From the NCBI GenBank assembly GCA_016235815.1, contig JACRIM010000046.1, forward strand, positions 1 to 64,000: 64,000 nt of DNA. Reading direction: 5' to 3'. Positions 53,364-63,343 of this stretch are shown here, piece after piece (within the stretch, counting starts at the first letter, position 1; every line of letters starts with the position of its first letter). The translations under genes were made by a program, and so were the position numbers. The stretch is from Planctomycetota bacterium (GTDB taxonomy: Bacteria; Planctomycetota; Phycisphaerae; UBA1845; UTPLA1). Below the pieces are notes generated by a model. That model ran no database searches. It worked only from the letters and a program-made list of their open reading frames with translations, and had not been told where the DNA came from.

Positions 53364-53666
53364 CCACCAACCGGTAGTAGTCGCAATTCTCGACATCCGA
53401 CGCGCAGAAAATGCTCCTCCCCGCGCCTCTGAAATTATTTTATTTCACAGGAAGATTTTGCTGGCCATCACCCCAATCGTCCGCTAGTATTTCACTGCCG
53501 CACAAAGCATCCATGGAGGTATGCAACGCAGTTCGCACAATTCGGCAAGGATGCCGAAATCGAAACTACCTACATCTCATTTCAGGTTGGTCGACCATGG
53601 ATAAACCCTTGATTCGGCCTCGCAATTGCCTGGCCTTGTCTCGGCGAAAACAACGGAGTGTTTCGC
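53364..53666. other. Intergenic, promoter region of the sigma factor
   Basis: About 300 bp without a credible gene. It is AT-richer around 53430-53470. A short open frame here (53411-53731) lacks a Shine-Dalgarno and is not supported. Confidence 0.5.
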
Positions 53667-54440
53667 ATGAAGTCGGCTCGTCAAGACGTAGATTCCCTTT
53701 GGAAAAAGTACCTGACCGGAAAACCAATTAAGCTTCGTAATCTGCTCGTGGAGCACTACCGACCGCTCGTCCACATGATGGCCGCCCGGCTCGCCCAGAA
53801 GCTTCCCGCCCAGATTAGCTACGACGAAATCTGCTCGGCCGGTTACGACGGCCTGATGGAGGCCGTCCAGGCCTACGACCCCTGCCACAAGGCCAAGTTT
53901 GAGACCTTCTGCCAGCAGCGTATCCACGGTGCCGTCATGGACTGGCTCCGCTCCCTCGATGGCCAATCCCGAACCGTTCGCAGCTTCGAAAAGCAGCGCA
54001 TGCTCAGCAAGGAAGCCCTCGACTCGGCCCTCGGCCGCCCCCCCACCGAAGAAGAAATCGCCCAGAAAATGGGCATCGGCGGCGATCGCTTCTCCGAACT
54101 CTCGCGCCTCTCCCGCCTCGGCCATGAGGTCCACCTCTCGGCCGTGCAAAACGACGACAACAACCACCGCGGCTCCCCCGGCGGTTGGGACGTCAGCGAC
54201 AGCAGTGCGGTCGATCCCTCGCAGCGCATCTCCCGCCAGATGCTCACCGACTACATCGCCCGCGGTCTGAATCGCGAAGAGCGGCTCGCCCTCATCCTTT
54301 ACTACGTCGAAGGCCTCACCATGGCCGAGATCGGTCTGGTCCTCGACCTCTCCGAATCCCGGGTCAGCCAGATCCACAAAGATGTCATCAACCGCCTCCG
54401 CCGCCGCTTCAAGGATGAAGTGGCCGAAATGGTGGCGTAG
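53667..54440 (+). CDS. fliA: Sigma-28-type (FliA/WhiG) RNA polymerase sigma factor
   Basis: A 257-residue sigma factor. Region 2 is clear (YDEICSAGYDGLMEAVQAYDP, given in parts, then FETFCQQRIHGAVMDWLRSLD), followed by region 3 (RPPTEEEIAQKMGIGGDRF) and region 4 (LNREERLALILYYVEGLTMAEIGLVL, SESRVSQIHKDV). This is the FliA/SigD/WhiG group. FliA normally drives late flagellar genes, but no flagellar gene is in the window, so it may serve motility elsewhere or another programme. Start ATG 53667; a GTG at 53658 is possible. Confidence 0.88.
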   Translation: MKSARQDVDSLWKKYLTGKPIKLRNLLVEHYRPLVHMMAARLAQKLPAQISYDEICSAGYDGLMEAVQAYDPCHKAKFETFCQQRIHGAVMDWLRSLDGQSRTVRSFEKQRMLSKEALDSALGRPPTEEEIAQKMGIGGDRFSELSRLSRLGHEVHLSAVQNDDNNHRGSPGGWDVSDSSAVDPSQRISRQMLTDYIARGLNREERLALILYYVEGLTMAEIGLVLDLSESRVSQIHKDVINRLRRRFKDEVAEMVA

Positions 54441-54503
54441 TGGTCCGTTACGGGTAGTCGCAAATCCTGACCGCGCTCGGCCTGTTGTAGAATCGGCGGC
54501 GCG

Positions 54504-56642
54504 ATGAGTGAAAGCACTCCAGTCCAACGTGGCGGCCCGCGCGAGGCGATCTCACTGCCTCGCGCGGCACTCGGCTGTGTGCTGATCGGCGCACCAGTCC
54601 TTGCGGTGCTCTGGCCGGTGCTTCATACGACCGCACTGATCTTTGATGATCCGCTTTACTTGCTGAACAATCCGCTCGTCCGCGACCCAAGCCTCGCCAA
54701 CGCGTGGACAATCCTCACCCAGGTCCGCAACCCGGCCACCGTCGAAGGCTACTACCACCCGCTCGGGCTGATTTCACTGATGCTCGATTACGCCATGGGG
54801 GCAAGGCCGGAAAACCTGTTCATCTTTCGCGCGACCAGCCTCGCCTTACACATTGTCACGACGATTCTCGTATCCCTCGTCATACATCAGTTGTTCAGAA
54901 ACACACCCGCCACGCTTCTGTCAGGCCTCGTGTTCGGCCTGCATCCATGCAACATTGAATCGATTGCATGGCTGTCGGATCGCAAGACACTTCTAGCCGG
55001 CGCGTTTTCGGTCGCGGCCCTTGCTTTTCATCTGCACTTTCTGAGAACCAAGCGCACGCGATTTCACGCCCTCGGAATAATGGCCTTTCTCCTGGCGCTT
55101 CTTGCAAAGCCCATGAGCGTGCCGCTGCCGGTCGTACTGGTCTTGCTCGATGCCTGGCCGCTCAATCGTCTCAATGCGAAGGCGATCATCGAAAAATGGC
55201 CGTACTTCGTTCTTTCCGCGGTCTTCGCCGTTATCACCATGATTTCGCAACCCCCGCCGCCCCCGGGCATTCCAGCGCCGCCGTCGGAGTACGGCTTAGC
55301 CTTGCTGGTCATGCTTCATAACGCCGGGTTCTACACCGTCAAAACCATTTGGCCCTACCCGGTCAATGCTTTGTATCCCTTTCCCCGGCCGCTCCAATTC
55401 AGTAACCCGGAAATGGCGGTGTATGTCGTTGTGGCCGTCTTGATGGCCGCCGTCTGCGCGCTGCTCACGCGGCGCACCCGTTCCATCACCGTCGCGTGGA
55501 TCGGCTTCTTGGCGATGCTCCTCCCCGCCATCATGGTGCCGATGCAACCATATCTGGGGTCCGTATCCCACACCGAGGCCATCGCGGCCGATCGCTTCAC
55601 CTATATCGCGAAAGTGAGTCTCCTCATCGCCTTTGCCGGCGGACTTCATCATTTGGCCCGCTTGGGCGAGCCTAAGACGCGTCATTGGATCGTCCTCGCG
55701 CTGATTGCTTTGTTCACGCTCGGTGAAGCCGTGGTTACTCGATCCTATCTAACCGCCTGGCGCGATACGCCCACCATGGCGCGGCACCTAGCCCGGACAG
55801 TCCCCACCAGTGCGCACGTACACGTCGCGCTCGGCAACGTTTTGAGCGGAGAGGGTCGTTTCGACGAGGCCTTGCCGGCCTATCAGACCGCCATCCAACT
55901 GGAGCCGAGCTACCAGGGACACGAAGGCCTTGCAGCGATCCTCACCCGAAAGGGCAATATCGACGAAGCGGAGAAGCACCTGCGCGCCGCCCTTGCCATC
56001 AACCCACGAAGTGCCAAAGCCCATCAGAACCTCGGCCGGATCCTCCAATTCCGCGGACAGATCGCAGAGGCGATAACGGAAATTGAACGCGCCGTGGAAT
56101 GTTCACCGCGATCCAGCGCCGCATGGGTGGATTTGGCCATTGCCCACTTTAAGAATCGCGAAATTGATAAAGCGCGACAGCATTTTCAGAGGGCCTTGGA
56201 AATCGACCCGCGAGATTTCCGGGCGCGCGACCAATACGGGTGCCTGCTGATTGTTCAAGGCCGGACCGCGCAGGCACTCGACGAATGGCGTCGCGCCGCA
56301 ACGATTGATCCGCAATCCGTAAAAACGCTGAACAACCTCGCATGGATCCTGGCGACCAGCGAGGACGCGTCGATCCGCATGGGAAAGGAAGCGGTGTCGC
56401 GCGCCGAGGATGCAGTGCGGCAAACCGCACATCAAGACTTCTCAACGCTCGAAACGCTCGCCGCCGCCTATGCCGAAGAGCGCCGTTTCGACGATGCCGT
56501 GAAAACTCTTACACAAGCAATCGAAGCCTGTCGTCGAAACGCCGGGCAGGATTGCGACACCCGGTTTGCGTCGCAGCTCGCCGCCTATCAGGAACGCCGG
56601 CCCTTTCGACAGCGAATTGACCCCAATGCGTGGTACCCCTGA
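54504..56642 (+). CDS. Polytopic membrane protein with C-terminal TPR repeats
   Basis: A 712-residue protein. The first 430 residues hold about ten membrane helices, and the first extracytoplasmic loop contains FDDPLYLLNNP, a D-D motif like those of GT-C glycosyltransferases (PMT/TMTC type). From about 435 to 690 lie six or so TPR units (HVALGNVLSGEGRFDEALPAYQTAIQLEP; HQNLGRILQFRGQIAEAI; ...). TMTC-like O-glycosyltransferases have this same order. A role in protein or lipid O-glycosylation is therefore inferred. No partner genes are adjacent. Confidence 0.75.
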   Translation: MSESTPVQRGGPREAISLPRAALGCVLIGAPVLAVLWPVLHTTALIFDDPLYLLNNPLVRDPSLANAWTILTQVRNPATVEGYYHPLGLISLMLDYAMGARPENLFIFRATSLALHIVTTILVSLVIHQLFRNTPATLLSGLVFGLHPCNIESIAWLSDRKTLLAGAFSVAALAFHLHFLRTKRTRFHALGIMAFLLALLAKPMSVPLPVVLVLLDAWPLNRLNAKAIIEKWPYFVLSAVFAVITMISQPPPPPGIPAPPSEYGLALLVMLHNAGFYTVKTIWPYPVNALYPFPRPLQFSNPEMAVYVVVAVLMAAVCALLTRRTRSITVAWIGFLAMLLPAIMVPMQPYLGSVSHTEAIAADRFTYIAKVSLLIAFAGGLHHLARLGEPKTRHWIVLALIALFTLGEAVVTRSYLTAWRDTPTMARHLARTVPTSAHVHVALGNVLSGEGRFDEALPAYQTAIQLEPSYQGHEGLAAILTRKGNIDEAEKHLRAALAINPRSAKAHQNLGRILQFRGQIAEAITEIERAVECSPRSSAAWVDLAIAHFKNREIDKARQHFQRALEIDPRDFRARDQYGCLLIVQGRTAQALDEWRRAATIDPQSVKTLNNLAWILATSEDASIRMGKEAVSRAEDAVRQTAHQDFSTLETLAAAYAEERRFDDAVKTLTQAIEACRRNAGQDCDTRFASQLAAYQERRPFRQRIDPNAWYP

Positions 56643-56660
56643 CCACGAGCTCCACGTCCA

Positions 56661-59018
56661 TCACTGGGCAAGCACCGTCGCAACAAATCCCGGCAGATCG
56701 TCAACGCTGATGCCCCCGCTGAAATCAAAATCGCACAGACAGCGTTCGGCATTGGTCACGCTCGGCGACAGCAACACACCGATAAATAACGCAATGTCGT
56801 CGCCATTTACCCAGGAATCGCCATTCACGTCGCCGCTCGGAGCACCAGGGCACATCACCAACGTCGCGCCCGCCGTCACCGTCGTTCCACATTCGTCTGT
56901 CACGACCGCGTCATAAACCCCCGCCAGTGTTTCATCCAGGGGAAAGACGACAAGATGCAAATCGGTCGCCCCGGAAATGGACACCCCGTTTTCCAGATAC
57001 GCCCCGTCCCGCCGCCACCGCACGAACATCGGCGGCTGAGCATCCATCGCGACCACGAATTCGGCTGCATGACCCACCCAGGTCATCGCACTCGCCGGCT
57101 GTTGGGTTATCACGGGGGGACGCGAATCACCGATCCAGGTGTCGCCCAGCATGTTCGCATCATCATTGCCGTCAAATACGACAAGCTTCTGATTCAGCGA
57201 GTCATACATCATCACATGCCCGGACCGCGCCGAAGGCATCGGAGATTCATCCTGAGACCAGCCGGTTCCATTCCAGATCCATGCATCACCCAGGTTCGCA
57301 GATCCCGTATTCCCTCCATAAAGAACAACTTTCTTTCGCTGCGAGTCATAAGCAAGCGTGTGCCCGGTTCGCGCCGCCGGCCCCCCGGTCGACCGTAGTT
57401 GCCAGGCTGCGCCGTCCCACTCCCAAGTCTCACCGCTGTACATCGACCCCGAGCGACCGCCGAAAAGGACCGACACGTTCCGCCATTCATCAAATGCCAT
57501 TGACGCTTTTTCTCGCGCCGACGGTCCGGTGGTCGATCGAAGGCTCCAGGCGGTCCCATTCCACTCCCATGTCTCCCCGTTGTCGCCCGACGAAGTCTCG
57601 CCTCCAAAAAGCACCGACACGCTGCGAGACCTGTCATAGGTCATGCTGTGGTACTTCCGCGCCGACGGACCAGAGACCGGCCGGAGCGTCCAGGTGTTTC
57701 CGTTCCATTCCCAGGTCTGCGAGCTTAGCCCGCTGGTTCGCCCACCGAACAACACAACAACCGACCGCGCCGAATCGAAGGTTATCGCGTGTCCCGAACG
57801 CCACGACGGCGGGTCGATCGTCTGACGGTTGCTCCATACCCCGTTGTCATACTCCCACGTTTCATTGTTATTCCCGGTGTCTGCGTCCCCGCCGAAAAGC
57901 AGGCCCTTGTTCCTTGCTGAATCAAACACCATCGCGGAGTTGAATCGCGGCGACGGCGCAGAGACCGGCGCGTACTGCGACCATTCGCTCCCGCTCCATT
58001 CGTACGTCTCGCCGTAATTGTTGCCCTCCGACAAACCACCGAAGAGCAGCGTCCGCTCCAGTGACGGGCAATAGCTCAGTTGCACGGCATACCGGGGTGA
58101 AATGCCCGCCGTGGCCCGAATCGTCCATGCGTTTCCGTTCCATTCCCACGTGTCATTCGCCGGCCCTTCATCGTCGAGGCCTCCAAAGAGCACCGTGCGC
58201 TGCCGCATCGGATCGTAGGTCAGGCCCTGGAACATCCTCGGCTCCGGCCCGGTCGTTCCCCGAAGCGTCCACACCGCTCCATTCCACTCCCATGTGTCGC
58301 CAAGATGGGTCTGGCCCGTAGACCCTCCAAAAAGAACGATCACCTGTCGATCAGCGTCATACGTCATCCGTTGACCGAATCGCGGCGAAGGCGCCGCCCC
58401 ATTCTTCAACGTCCACGACGTTCCGTTCCATGTCCACGTCTCACCAAAAACCGTTGAGCCGTTGTATCCGCCGAAAACCACATGCACCCCGCGCGCCACG
58501 TCATACGCGGATGAAACATACGCCCGCGCGGTCGGTCCATTCACATTGATCTGAGTCCATGCCGAACCGTCCCATTCCCACGTATCAGAGAAAAAACTGG
58601 ACGATCGATTGCCCCCAAACAGAAATGTTTTCCCCCGAACCATGTCATAGGACATCGCGACATGCTCGCGCGCACTGGGGCCGATGGTCGCAACGCATTG
58701 CCATTGGCCGCCGCTGAACTTCCACGTGTCGCCACAAAAAAACGCTGCGCCGGCATGACCGCCGAACAGCAGCGTTACATTTCGACTCGCGTCATAGGCA
58801 AGCCCATATCCGTGACGAATGCTGGGGCCGCGCGTTTCGTTTGCCCATTCCAGACAGTCCTGCGCAAACGTCGCGTCGCTCGAGGAGTAAATAAAGAACA
58901 GACCGGCCAACACCGCGAATGGAAGCGTCCACCGCCATGGTCGCCCATGGGTACGGGTCGCCCCATACCTGGTGCAACGTATGAACTTGAAATCGTTGAC
59001 TTGATCGTGTCGCCGCAT
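56661..59018 (-). CDS. Secreted twelve-repeat kelch protein with dockerin end
   Basis: A 785-residue exported protein with a signal peptide (LPFAVLAGLFFIYSSSDATFA). Residues about 60-645 contain twelve kelch repeats of about 50 residues with LFGG (one YGG, the last FDG) and TWEWNG motifs, enough for two six-bladed propellers. An Ig-like segment follows (FVRWRRDGAYLENG). The C-terminus carries a dockerin-type calcium-binding pair (GDVNGDSWVNGDDIALFI; CDFDFSGGISVDDLPGFV). The repeats are near-identical, so it grew by duplication. Likely a cell-surface or complex-bound recognition protein; binding target unknown. Confidence 0.85.
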   Translation of the reverse strand: MRRHDQVNDFKFIRCTRYGATRTHGRPWRWTLPFAVLAGLFFIYSSSDATFAQDCLEWANETRGPSIRHGYGLAYDASRNVTLLFGGHAGAAFFCGDTWKFSGGQWQCVATIGPSAREHVAMSYDMVRGKTFLFGGNRSSSFFSDTWEWDGSAWTQINVNGPTARAYVSSAYDVARGVHVVFGGYNGSTVFGETWTWNGTSWTLKNGAAPSPRFGQRMTYDADRQVIVLFGGSTGQTHLGDTWEWNGAVWTLRGTTGPEPRMFQGLTYDPMRQRTVLFGGLDDEGPANDTWEWNGNAWTIRATAGISPRYAVQLSYCPSLERTLLFGGLSEGNNYGETYEWSGSEWSQYAPVSAPSPRFNSAMVFDSARNKGLLFGGDADTGNNNETWEYDNGVWSNRQTIDPPSWRSGHAITFDSARSVVVLFGGRTSGLSSQTWEWNGNTWTLRPVSGPSARKYHSMTYDRSRSVSVLFGGETSSGDNGETWEWNGTAWSLRSTTGPSAREKASMAFDEWRNVSVLFGGRSGSMYSGETWEWDGAAWQLRSTGGPAARTGHTLAYDSQRKKVVLYGGNTGSANLGDAWIWNGTGWSQDESPMPSARSGHVMMYDSLNQKLVVFDGNDDANMLGDTWIGDSRPPVITQQPASAMTWVGHAAEFVVAMDAQPPMFVRWRRDGAYLENGVSISGATDLHLVVFPLDETLAGVYDAVVTDECGTTVTAGATLVMCPGAPSGDVNGDSWVNGDDIALFIGVLLSPSVTNAERCLCDFDFSGGISVDDLPGFVATVLAQ

Positions 59019-59468
59019 GGCAACTGCTCACACAACTGCAGGAATCTCAGCCAGTTACGCGCCCGCAGAGAACCCCCGAGATTAAGAACCTCTCCGTACC
59101 AATTCAGTATACGTACCGATATACCGAAAACGGCCGCCGAAAGTCAATTTTGGAAGAAGGTGCCAAGGCCGCTATTCGGTGTGTGTCCGAACCCATTTAC
59201 TCGCGACTTTCGTCGGCCGTCAGCCAACTAACGACTCGTTCAAATCAAGAAAAACTCGTTGGAGGCAGCCTGTTATCGGTGAACGAAAAGTCGCTCCAGG
59301 ATCAGCACTCAGCCCTCGCATTTGCATCAAAAACGCTCCTAAACTGCTGCGAAAAAACAACTTATGTTAATATCAGGCTTGTTGGTCGAGCCGTAATATC
59401 TCGCCCATTTTTACTCGTGCCGACATCTTCCAGACTCTCTTTTTTTTTTTGATTTCTTTGCGAACTCA
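59019..59468. other. Intergenic, no gene seen
   Basis: About 450 bp between divergent genes. The small open frame at 59150-59452 has no Shine-Dalgarno or family match. A run of ten T at about 59443-59452 is not preceded by a hairpin, so it is not a terminator. Confidence 0.5.
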
Positions 59469-59498
59469 TTGACATGGGGGGGGCTAATCGGGTGTAAT
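59469..59498 (+). promoter_or_regulatory. Sigma-70-type promoter of the PEP-CTERM gene
   Basis: TTGACA at 59469-59474 and TGTAAT at 59493-59498 are separated by 18 bp. The transcript would have a 5' leader of about 155 nt with two hairpins (AGAAGGC/GCCTTCT near 59510-59531 and a GC-rich one near 59540-59560) before the PEP-CTERM gene. Confidence 0.65.
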
Positions 59499-59660
59499 AG
59501 GGTGAGAAGTAGAAGGCGACCGAAGCCTTCTGGCCGTCCTGTGCGTGCAGGGCGGATGAGTTGAGGAGAGAAGTACCTATCAAGTATTTCATTGTTTGGT
59601 GTGTGTGAGCCGTTCCCTTCGTGGGAGAGCGCACTTCACCGTAATATGGAGGATGAGAAA

Positions 59661-60530
59661 ATGTTGCGAGTAGTGGGAAGAGTTGGCCTGATGGCCACGG
59701 CGATGGCGGTTCTTGCCGCATCGTCTGCGTTTGCTGTGAATCCGCGCCTCGGTACGCCCAGTGCGGCGGCGATTCCCGGCACCGATGCAATCGGTCCCCG
59801 AACCTTCACCGGTTCTGGTTTCGAGCAGTCGGAAGGCTTTAATGTCGGGTCGATCAGTGCGACCCAGGGTTGGAATTGCTTTGGTGCCGCCAATGCAACT
59901 CCTCCGGGACCGCGATGTCCGACCGGCGTTGTGCCCAAGGGTAATGGGTCGAATCAGAGCGTGCTCCTCGACCAGAACTTCAATTTCCCGAACAGCACCA
60001 ACATCGGCATTCGCACCCCGGTTCACAAGGACTTCTTCGTCCCGACGATCAATGTTGATCTTCGCATTGATGACAACGGCGGTTCGAACTACAACGTGTC
60101 CCCGCAGGCCCCTTCGCAGACGTTCAACACGTCGCGCGTCGTCTTCGCCTACACCGGTTACATCTATGTGCTGGATGATCCGGGAACCGGCCTTGCCTTC
60201 GTACCGATTGGTTTCTGGACCCCGGATACGTGGTTCACATTCCAGTTCGACTACGACTATGCCAACGAGCTTGTGACCTACTCGATGGGTCCCGACAAGG
60301 ATAACTTGGTCCCGCTCTACACTGGCGGCCAGTTCAATGGCTTCTACGGCGGAACCCAGGTTGAAGAAATTGTCTTCTTCAGCGACAACTTCCAGAACAC
60401 CGGCAGCGGTTCGTTCTCGGGTGGCCCGGCGGGTGTCTATGTTGACAACGTCCGACTGAAGCCCGAGCCAGGCACCCTCGCCATGCTCGGAATCGGCGCC
60501 CTGTTGGCCCTCCGACGCCGCAGCCGCTAA
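59661..60530 (+). CDS. PEP-CTERM exported protein
   Basis: A 289-residue exported protein. The ATG at 59661 has GGAGG 8 bases upstream. A signal peptide (VGLMATAMAVLAASSAFA) starts it, and it ends with the PEP-CTERM signal: PEPGTLAMLGIGALLAL then RRRSR. The signal directs removal and anchoring by an exosortase, which is not encoded here. The middle part is beta-rich with N/G/F/D-rich strands (IDDNGGSNYNVSP, FQFDYDYANELVTYSMG), a possible LamG/jelly-roll binding fold. It has a strong promoter, a structured leader and a strong terminator, so it is probably expressed at high level. Confidence 0.85.
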   Translation: MLRVVGRVGLMATAMAVLAASSAFAVNPRLGTPSAAAIPGTDAIGPRTFTGSGFEQSEGFNVGSISATQGWNCFGAANATPPGPRCPTGVVPKGNGSNQSVLLDQNFNFPNSTNIGIRTPVHKDFFVPTINVDLRIDDNGGSNYNVSPQAPSQTFNTSRVVFAYTGYIYVLDDPGTGLAFVPIGFWTPDTWFTFQFDYDYANELVTYSMGPDKDNLVPLYTGGQFNGFYGGTQVEEIVFFSDNFQNTGSGSFSGGPAGVYVDNVRLKPEPGTLAMLGIGALLALRRRSR

Positions 60531-60560
60531 TTGCGGTTACGGTTAACGGTTTGGTTTTTA

Positions 60561-60602
60561 AAGCCCCGCTTGGTGGAAACGCCAAGCGGGGCTTCTTTTT
60601 TT
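60561..60602 (+). terminator. Rho-independent terminator of the PEP-CTERM gene
   Basis: A 13-bp stem, AAGCCCCGCTTGG at 60561-60573 pairing with CCAAGCGGGGCTT at 60582-60594, with an 8-base loop and a run of T to 60602. It lies 30 bp after the stop codon. Confidence 0.95.
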
Positions 60603-60758
60603 AATTCGCCCGGCTCCGCCCCCACTGCCGGACAAACTTCTTCAGGAATTTACGCGACGACGGCAAAGCGTTTTGCTATAACTCCTGTCAACAATGCAGC
60701 CCATGAATCGCCGGGAATGCAGTCTTGGATACAGGGCTTTATCAGGAGCAGCCAACGA

Positions 60759-60983
60759 ATGAACACGACGTCTGCAAAGCTAAACAGCCTCGTCGAACGA
60801 CGGCAGGAAGTTGAACGAGAACTTTCAGACATCATCGCAAGCAAGGCCGCATCTCCCCAGAACACCGCCTTGGCGGACCTCGAGTCCATCCTCAACAGCG
60901 AACTCAGCCGAATCGACGAGCAGATGAAGCAGCTCAACGCCTACCTAAACAGCGTCCAGGACGCCCAGCAAGACCAAGCCTGA
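60759..60983 (+). CDS. Small helical protein of unknown function
   Basis: A 74-residue protein. The ATG at 60759 has AGGAG ten bases upstream; an open frame from 60531 lies mostly in the terminator region and is not used. The protein is helical and charged (LVERRQEVERELSDII; LNSELSRIDEQMKQLNAYL), likely a short coiled coil. No family is recognised. It has no clear operon partner. Confidence 0.6.
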   Translation: MNTTSAKLNSLVERRQEVERELSDIIASKAASPQNTALADLESILNSELSRIDEQMKQLNAYLNSVQDAQQDQA

Positions 60984-61268
60984 CGCTTCCCGGATTTTGG
61001 TAAGGTTTCTCCACCGAATCGCTCGCGCCCCCTGTCTCAATCGCTCACGAAGCCCGCCTGACACTCACGACAAATACTCCACCCGCGTGGTACGATGGCC
61101 TCCATTGCGTTGAATGAACGGTGGATGTGCATCTCGTCGTTCAATCGCTCTACACGTGGTCGAAACGCGACCGGTGCATCGCAAAGCCCCGCGCGAAGTA
61201 ATGTCGGTCGCGCCGGCAAGAATGCTCTCAAAATGCGAAGACGAATCTTGACCTTTGGAGTAAATCTC

Positions 61269-63161
61269 ATGCTCACCAGACGCCTTGCGTTGCTGATCGC
61301 CATCCTTGGAATCACGCTGTCGAGCTATTCCCATGCCGATCAGCCCACCGTCCAGCAGTTCGTCAAAATGCGTTGGCCCGTCGCAGGCCGACTCGCCCCG
61401 GACGGGCGCTTCTATTACATCCACAACCCGGATGGCCTGGCCCAGCTTTATGTCCGTGCCGCCGGCGGAAAGGACGCCACCAAGCTCACCGACTTCCCCG
61501 ACGGCATGATGGGCTACACCATGTCCGACGACGGCAAGTGGATCGTCGTGTCGGCCGGCGTCGGCGGAAATGAACAGTCCAATCTCTTCTTGCTTGACAC
61601 GAGCACGAATCGACTCCGCGCCCTCTTTTGCCACCCCGAGATCGTGTTCGACTCCGTCACCTGGCGGCGCGACAGCAAGGCCTTCGCCTTCAAGGCCAAC
61701 GACATCTCCCGTTCCGACTTTTACGTCTATGTCTACGACATCGCGAAGAACGCCACAAAGCGTGTCATGGCGGAAAAGGGCGACTATTCCCCCGTCGACT
61801 TCACCTCCGACGGCAAGCGTCTGATGATCGTCAAAAGCAACTCGGCCACCCACACCCAACTCTTCGAGGCCGACATCGAATCCGGAAAATCCCGTGAGGT
61901 CACGCCCGCGTCGGAAGCATGGGCCTACGAACCCGTCGGCTACACCAGGGACGATCAGTCCTTCGTCGTCATCACCGATTACCGCGGCGACACGGCCGCC
62001 TTTGCAACGCTGAATCTCTCCGGCGGCGGCATCAAGAAGCTGTTCCCGCAATACGATTCCATTGAGGCCGACCAAGGCACTTTCAACACGGAACGGACGC
62101 TCCTTGCCGTCTGCCTGAATGAAGATGGCTACCGCTCGATGCATCTCTACACCATGCCGGAAGGCAAGGAAGTTGCATCGCCAAAACTCCCCCGCGGCCT
62201 CATCGGCAACATCGACTTTGCCGGCGAAAATCTGATCTTCTCCATGGACAACGCCAACACGCCCGGCCTGATCTACAAGTGGCCCCTCGGCAAACCCGAT
62301 GCAGCCCCCGTTGCGCTCACCGAGGCCGACACACAGGGCATCGATGTGTCAAAGTTCCGCCTGCCCGAACTTGTCCGCTACAAATCGTTCGACGGACTGG
62401 AAGTCCCCGCGTTCGTCTACCTGCCCGCCTCATACAAGAAGGGCGCCAAGATCCCATTCATCATCGAATATCACGGCGGACCGGAAGGCCAATACCGCCC
62501 GTCGTTCAATCGCATTTATCAGTATTTCCTCACCCGTGGTTACGGCGTCATGGCGCCGAATGTCCGCGGCTCCTCCGGCTACGGCAAGAAATACCTCGAG
62601 ATGGATAACTACAAAAAGCGAATGGACAGCGTCAAAGACGGCGTTGCCGCTGCCAAGTGGCTTGCCGATCAGGGCTATGCCGAACCGAAACAGATCGCGT
62701 CCTACGGCGGCAGCTACGGCGGCTTCATGGTCATGGCGACGATCACCGAAGCCCCCGATGCCTACGGCGTCGGCTGCAACATCGTCGGCATTTGCAACAT
62801 GCAGACCTTCCTCGAGCGCACCAAGGATTACCGCCGCAAGCTTCGCGAAGTCGAATACGGCCCGCTCTCCGACCCCGAGTTCTTGAAGAGCATTTCTCCG
62901 ATCTACAAGGTCGATCGCATCAAAGTACCGCTGCTCATCGCCCACGGCGAAAACGACCCGCGCGTCCCGATCTACGAGGCCCGCCAGCTTTATGACAAAA
63001 TGAAGCAACTCAACAAAGACGTGGAGATCCTCGTCTTCCCCGACGAAGGCCACGGATTCCGCAAGGAAAAGAACCGCATCACCTTCGCCGAAACGTTGAC
63101 GGAGTTCTTCGACCGGCACCTCAAAAACAGCCCCAAGGCTCGGGAGAAGAAATCGAGCTAA
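61269..63161 (+). CDS. S9-family serine peptidase (prolyl oligopeptidase-like), exported
   Basis: A 630-residue peptidase. The ATG at 61269 has GGAG upstream and gives a signal peptide (LALLIAILGITLSSYSHA); the open frame back to 61095 is not used. A seven-bladed-propeller-like N-terminal domain (residues 30-370, with WD/TolB-like repeats such as DGKWIVVSAG) precedes the alpha/beta-hydrolase domain. The catalytic triad is S482 in GGSYGG, D563 in GENDPRVP and H595 in DEGHGF. It should cleave peptides after Pro or Ala-type residues in the periplasm, complementing the M28 and M14 enzymes at the other end of the window. Confidence 0.92.
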   Translation: MLTRRLALLIAILGITLSSYSHADQPTVQQFVKMRWPVAGRLAPDGRFYYIHNPDGLAQLYVRAAGGKDATKLTDFPDGMMGYTMSDDGKWIVVSAGVGGNEQSNLFLLDTSTNRLRALFCHPEIVFDSVTWRRDSKAFAFKANDISRSDFYVYVYDIAKNATKRVMAEKGDYSPVDFTSDGKRLMIVKSNSATHTQLFEADIESGKSREVTPASEAWAYEPVGYTRDDQSFVVITDYRGDTAAFATLNLSGGGIKKLFPQYDSIEADQGTFNTERTLLAVCLNEDGYRSMHLYTMPEGKEVASPKLPRGLIGNIDFAGENLIFSMDNANTPGLIYKWPLGKPDAAPVALTEADTQGIDVSKFRLPELVRYKSFDGLEVPAFVYLPASYKKGAKIPFIIEYHGGPEGQYRPSFNRIYQYFLTRGYGVMAPNVRGSSGYGKKYLEMDNYKKRMDSVKDGVAAAKWLADQGYAEPKQIASYGGSYGGFMVMATITEAPDAYGVGCNIVGICNMQTFLERTKDYRRKLREVEYGPLSDPEFLKSISPIYKVDRIKVPLLIAHGENDPRVPIYEARQLYDKMKQLNKDVEILVFPDEGHGFRKEKNRITFAETLTEFFDRHLKNSPKAREKKSS

Positions 63162-63211
63162 CCCGTTGCCCGGCGAGGCTTTACGCCAACCCGGCCCTGA
63201 CGGTCGGTGAC

Positions 63212-63240
63212 TTGATCTTGTAGAACCGATCCCCTACACT
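63212..63240 (+). promoter_or_regulatory. Candidate promoter of rplA
   Basis: TTGATC at 63212-63217 and TACACT at 63235-63240 are separated by 17 bp and lie about 100 bp before rplA. A hairpin TCGGGG/CCCCGA follows at 63258-63272 in the leader, a place where L1 leaders often carry an autoregulatory site; that role is only possible here. Confidence 0.4.
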
Positions 63241-63343
63241 ACGTGGCTCGCAATCGCTCGGGGCCTCCCCGATTCTGATTGCCTCGCTCGACCACGAGCG
63301 CGTAATCGTGGCAGACCATTTGTGTCGTTAGAGGGTCTATTTC

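Noticed and set aside
59150-59452. Open reading frame of about 100 codons
   Set aside because: No Shine-Dalgarno, no family motif and codon use unlike the neighbours.
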